A stretch of DNA of 6,474 nt, from the NCBI GenBank assembly GCA_019234035.1, contig JAFALX010000402.1, positions 1 to 6,474 of the forward strand. The letters are read 5' to 3'. Source of the stretch: Candidatus Dormiibacterota bacterium (lineage in GTDB: Bacteria > Chloroflexota > Dormibacteria > Aeolococcales > Aeolococcaceae). The position numbers were made by a program, and so were the translations under genes. Shown in pieces: positions 5,664 through 6,474 of the stretch (the first letter of the stretch is position 1; every line of letters begins with the position of its first letter). The notes under the pieces are model-generated. The model made no database searches, was not told where the DNA came from, and worked only from the letters and a program-made list of their open reading frames with translations.

Positions 5664-5929
5664 AGGCCGAGCTCGATTCCGGTTGCCTCGCTGACGCGCT
5701 GCAGGGCGACGCCGCCGTGGCACAGCAGGATGTCACCCGGCGCGACGCCGTCGATGAGGTCGACGCCGATCTCTGCGGGCTCGCCCTCGATGCTGCCGCT
5801 CGCGATCATGCCGCTCTCATCGACGCGCTCGACCACCATGCGCAGCAGCTGGTCGGAGCATGTGATGCACACATGCGGGGGGTCTCCCCCCGCAAACCCC
5901 CCGTTCGACATCGGATTCTGTTCGGTCAT
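5660..5929 (-). CDS. Second HypC/HupF-family protein (hypC-2)
   Basis: An 89-residue product. Residues 19-27 read H-V-C-I-T-C-S-D-Q; the rest has a HypC-like small beta-barrel pattern: R-M-V-V-E-R-V, G-S-I-E-G-E-P-A-E-I-G-V-D-L-I and G-D-I-L-L-C-H-G-G-V-A-L-Q-R-V (65-79), matching the G-x-Y-V-L-V-H-x-G-F-A-x-x-R-V of HypC, including the His (His71). It lacks the Cys2 of canonical HypC; its first Cys are 21 and 24. AGGAAGG six bases before ATG 5929 supports this start, which overlaps the SIS-2 stop (ATGA); Met7 is a poorer start. It may be a specialised HypC or a chaperone for a particular hydrogenase. Family assignment is good, role uncertain. Confidence 0.82.
   Translation of the reverse strand: MTEQNPMSNGGFAGGDPPHVCITCSDQLLRMVVERVDESGMIASGSIEGEPAEIGVDLIDGVAPGDILLCHGGVALQRVSEATGIELGL
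5875..5902 (-). repeat. G6/C6 palindrome inside hypC-2
   Basis: Within codons about 10-18 of hypC-2 lies a perfect 8-bp inverted repeat, GCGGGGGG-AGA-CCCCCCGC on the minus strand (5875-5893), preceded by another G6 run (5897-5902) that could pair with the same C6. In the message this is a very stable hairpin about 37 bases after the start codon. It encodes the Gly/Pro-rich stretch just before the C-I-T-C motif. Confidence 0.75.
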
Positions 5930-6474
5930 CCAACACCTTCCTGCGGCTGAGAGGAGCTTGCCGCTGCCGCGGCAATGCCGCGGTGGTTGAGCACGATGTG
6001 GGCCAGCTCCCACAGCATGTGGTACGTCGCCAGATGCAGCTCGTGGGCCATCAGAAGATCCGGGTCGTGGGCATGGAAGTGGTGATCCGCGATGTCCGGC
6101 GGAAGGCTGTCCGGTCCCGAGGTGAGGGCCACGGTCAGCATGCCCCGGCTCCTGGCCTCGCGCACGGCACGAAGCACCGATTCCTGCAATGGCTCGTGCG
6201 CAAAGGCCAGCGCGATGTCACCGCTGCGGCCGAGCACGCGCAGCTGGTGGGCGTACACGTCGACCGCGGCCTCCGTGTACATGATGCCGGTGACGGTCGC
6301 GATGTCGTTGCTGAGCGAGATGGCCGGCAGGGCCCGGCAGCCGGGCAGGACGGGGTGGACGAACTCGACCGAGTTGTGCTGGGCGTCTGTGGCGTGGGGC
6401 CCGTCACCGAAGACCAGCAGCGTCGCCCCGGCGAAGAAGCGGTCGGCCATGGCGGCGGCGCAGGCGGCGATCCC
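5926..6474 (-). CDS. SIS-domain protein, degenerate GmhA-like (SIS-2), 5' end outside the window
   Basis: The frame is open to the right edge, so the true start is probably beyond 6474; an internal Met at 6450 is unlikely to be the start because SIS proteins of this kind have an N-terminal helix before the first strand. Numbering from that Met: G-D-G-P-H-A (15-20) replaces the GNGGSA loop, D-A-Q-H-N-S-V-E-F-V-H-P-V (22-34) keeps the GmhA metal-site His25 and Glu29, R-A-L-P-A-I-S-L follows, and the phosphate loop STSGNS is replaced by A-H-E-P-L-Q (84-89). His144 matches GmhA His180 and His136 replaces Gln172. The segment 123-144 holds seven His. It overlaps hypC-2 (ATGA). Probably not a working sugar-phosphate isomerase by itself; function unknown. 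Confidence 0.8.
   Translation of the reverse strand, partial: GIAACAAAMADRFFAGATLLVFGDGPHATDAQHNSVEFVHPVLPGCRALPAISLSNDIATVTGIMYTEAAVDVYAHQLRVLGRSGDIALAFAHEPLQESVLRAVREARSRGMLTVALTSGPDSLPPDIADHHFHAHDPDLLMAHELHLATYHMLWELAHIVLNHRGIAAAAASSSQPQEGVG

Noticed and set aside
5664..5723. Upstream start for SIS-1 adding 20 residues
   Set aside because: The added residues are Arg/Pro/Ala-rich and come from the alternate frame of hypC-2; the GTG at 5663 with GTGA overlap fits the operon pattern.
5106..5990. Long plus-strand open frame opposite SIS-1 and hypC-2
   Set aside because: Antisense shadow of two well-supported overlapping genes; no recognisable motif.
5930..6013. Upstream start for hypC-2 adding 28 residues
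   Set aside because: The added segment is the alternate frame of SIS-2; ATG 5929 has a good ribosome-binding site and ATGA overlap.

Overview
The window is GC-rich (roughly two thirds G+C by eye) and looks like a chromosomal segment of a high-GC, Actinomycetota-like bacterium. A soil lineage such as Thermoleophilia is my best guess. That guess rests on base composition, the order rpmG - tRNA-Trp - secE - nusG - rplK - rplA, and the hydrogenase-maturation gene style; no taxonomic marker was compared. Nearly everything is on the minus strand; one small gene is on the plus strand. No IS element, CRISPR array or rRNA is seen, and no gene-free stretch exceeds 300 bases.

Right half (minus strand, read from 6474 down to 2310): a hydrogenase-maturation (hyp) operon entering the window already in progress. 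Order of transcription: a 5'-truncated SIS-domain gene (SIS-2), a short HypC/HupF-family gene (hypC-2), a GmhA-like SIS-domain gene (SIS-1), canonical hypC, hypD and hypE. All five junctions overlap (4, 4, 10, 4 and 4 bases), so the genes are probably translationally coupled. HypC, HypD and HypE assemble the Fe(CN)2CO group of [NiFe] hydrogenases. The hydrogenase subunits and hypA, hypB and hypF are not visible and would have to lie elsewhere. The striking feature is an alternating SIS-hypC-SIS-hypC layout, like a duplicated two-gene module in which the copies have diverged in complementary ways.

Middle (about 1739-2309): hypE on the minus strand converges with a 77-residue plus-strand gene for a possible zinc-ribbon protein; tandem GC hairpins lie between their ends. 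That small gene is divergent from rpmG. The 195-base divergent region holds a plausible promoter for each direction and, on the rpmG side, a perfect hairpin followed by six U residues that would sit at the very 5' end of the transcript.

Left half (minus strand, 1738 down to 1): rpmG (L33, too short for ordinary ORF cut-offs), tRNA-Trp beginning three bases after the rpmG stop, secE with an unusual Ser/Thr/Pro-rich C-terminal tail, nusG, rplK and the first codons of rplA. This is a housekeeping transcription/translation/secretion operon.

The two operons are neighbours on the same strand but appear to be separate transcription units. The part most worth further study is the paired SIS/HypC system: SIS-1 keeps the sugar-phosphate loop but has a changed metal-site residue, SIS-2 keeps the metal-site His and Glu but has lost the phosphate loop and is His-rich, and HypC-2 lacks the N-terminal Cys that defines HypC function.
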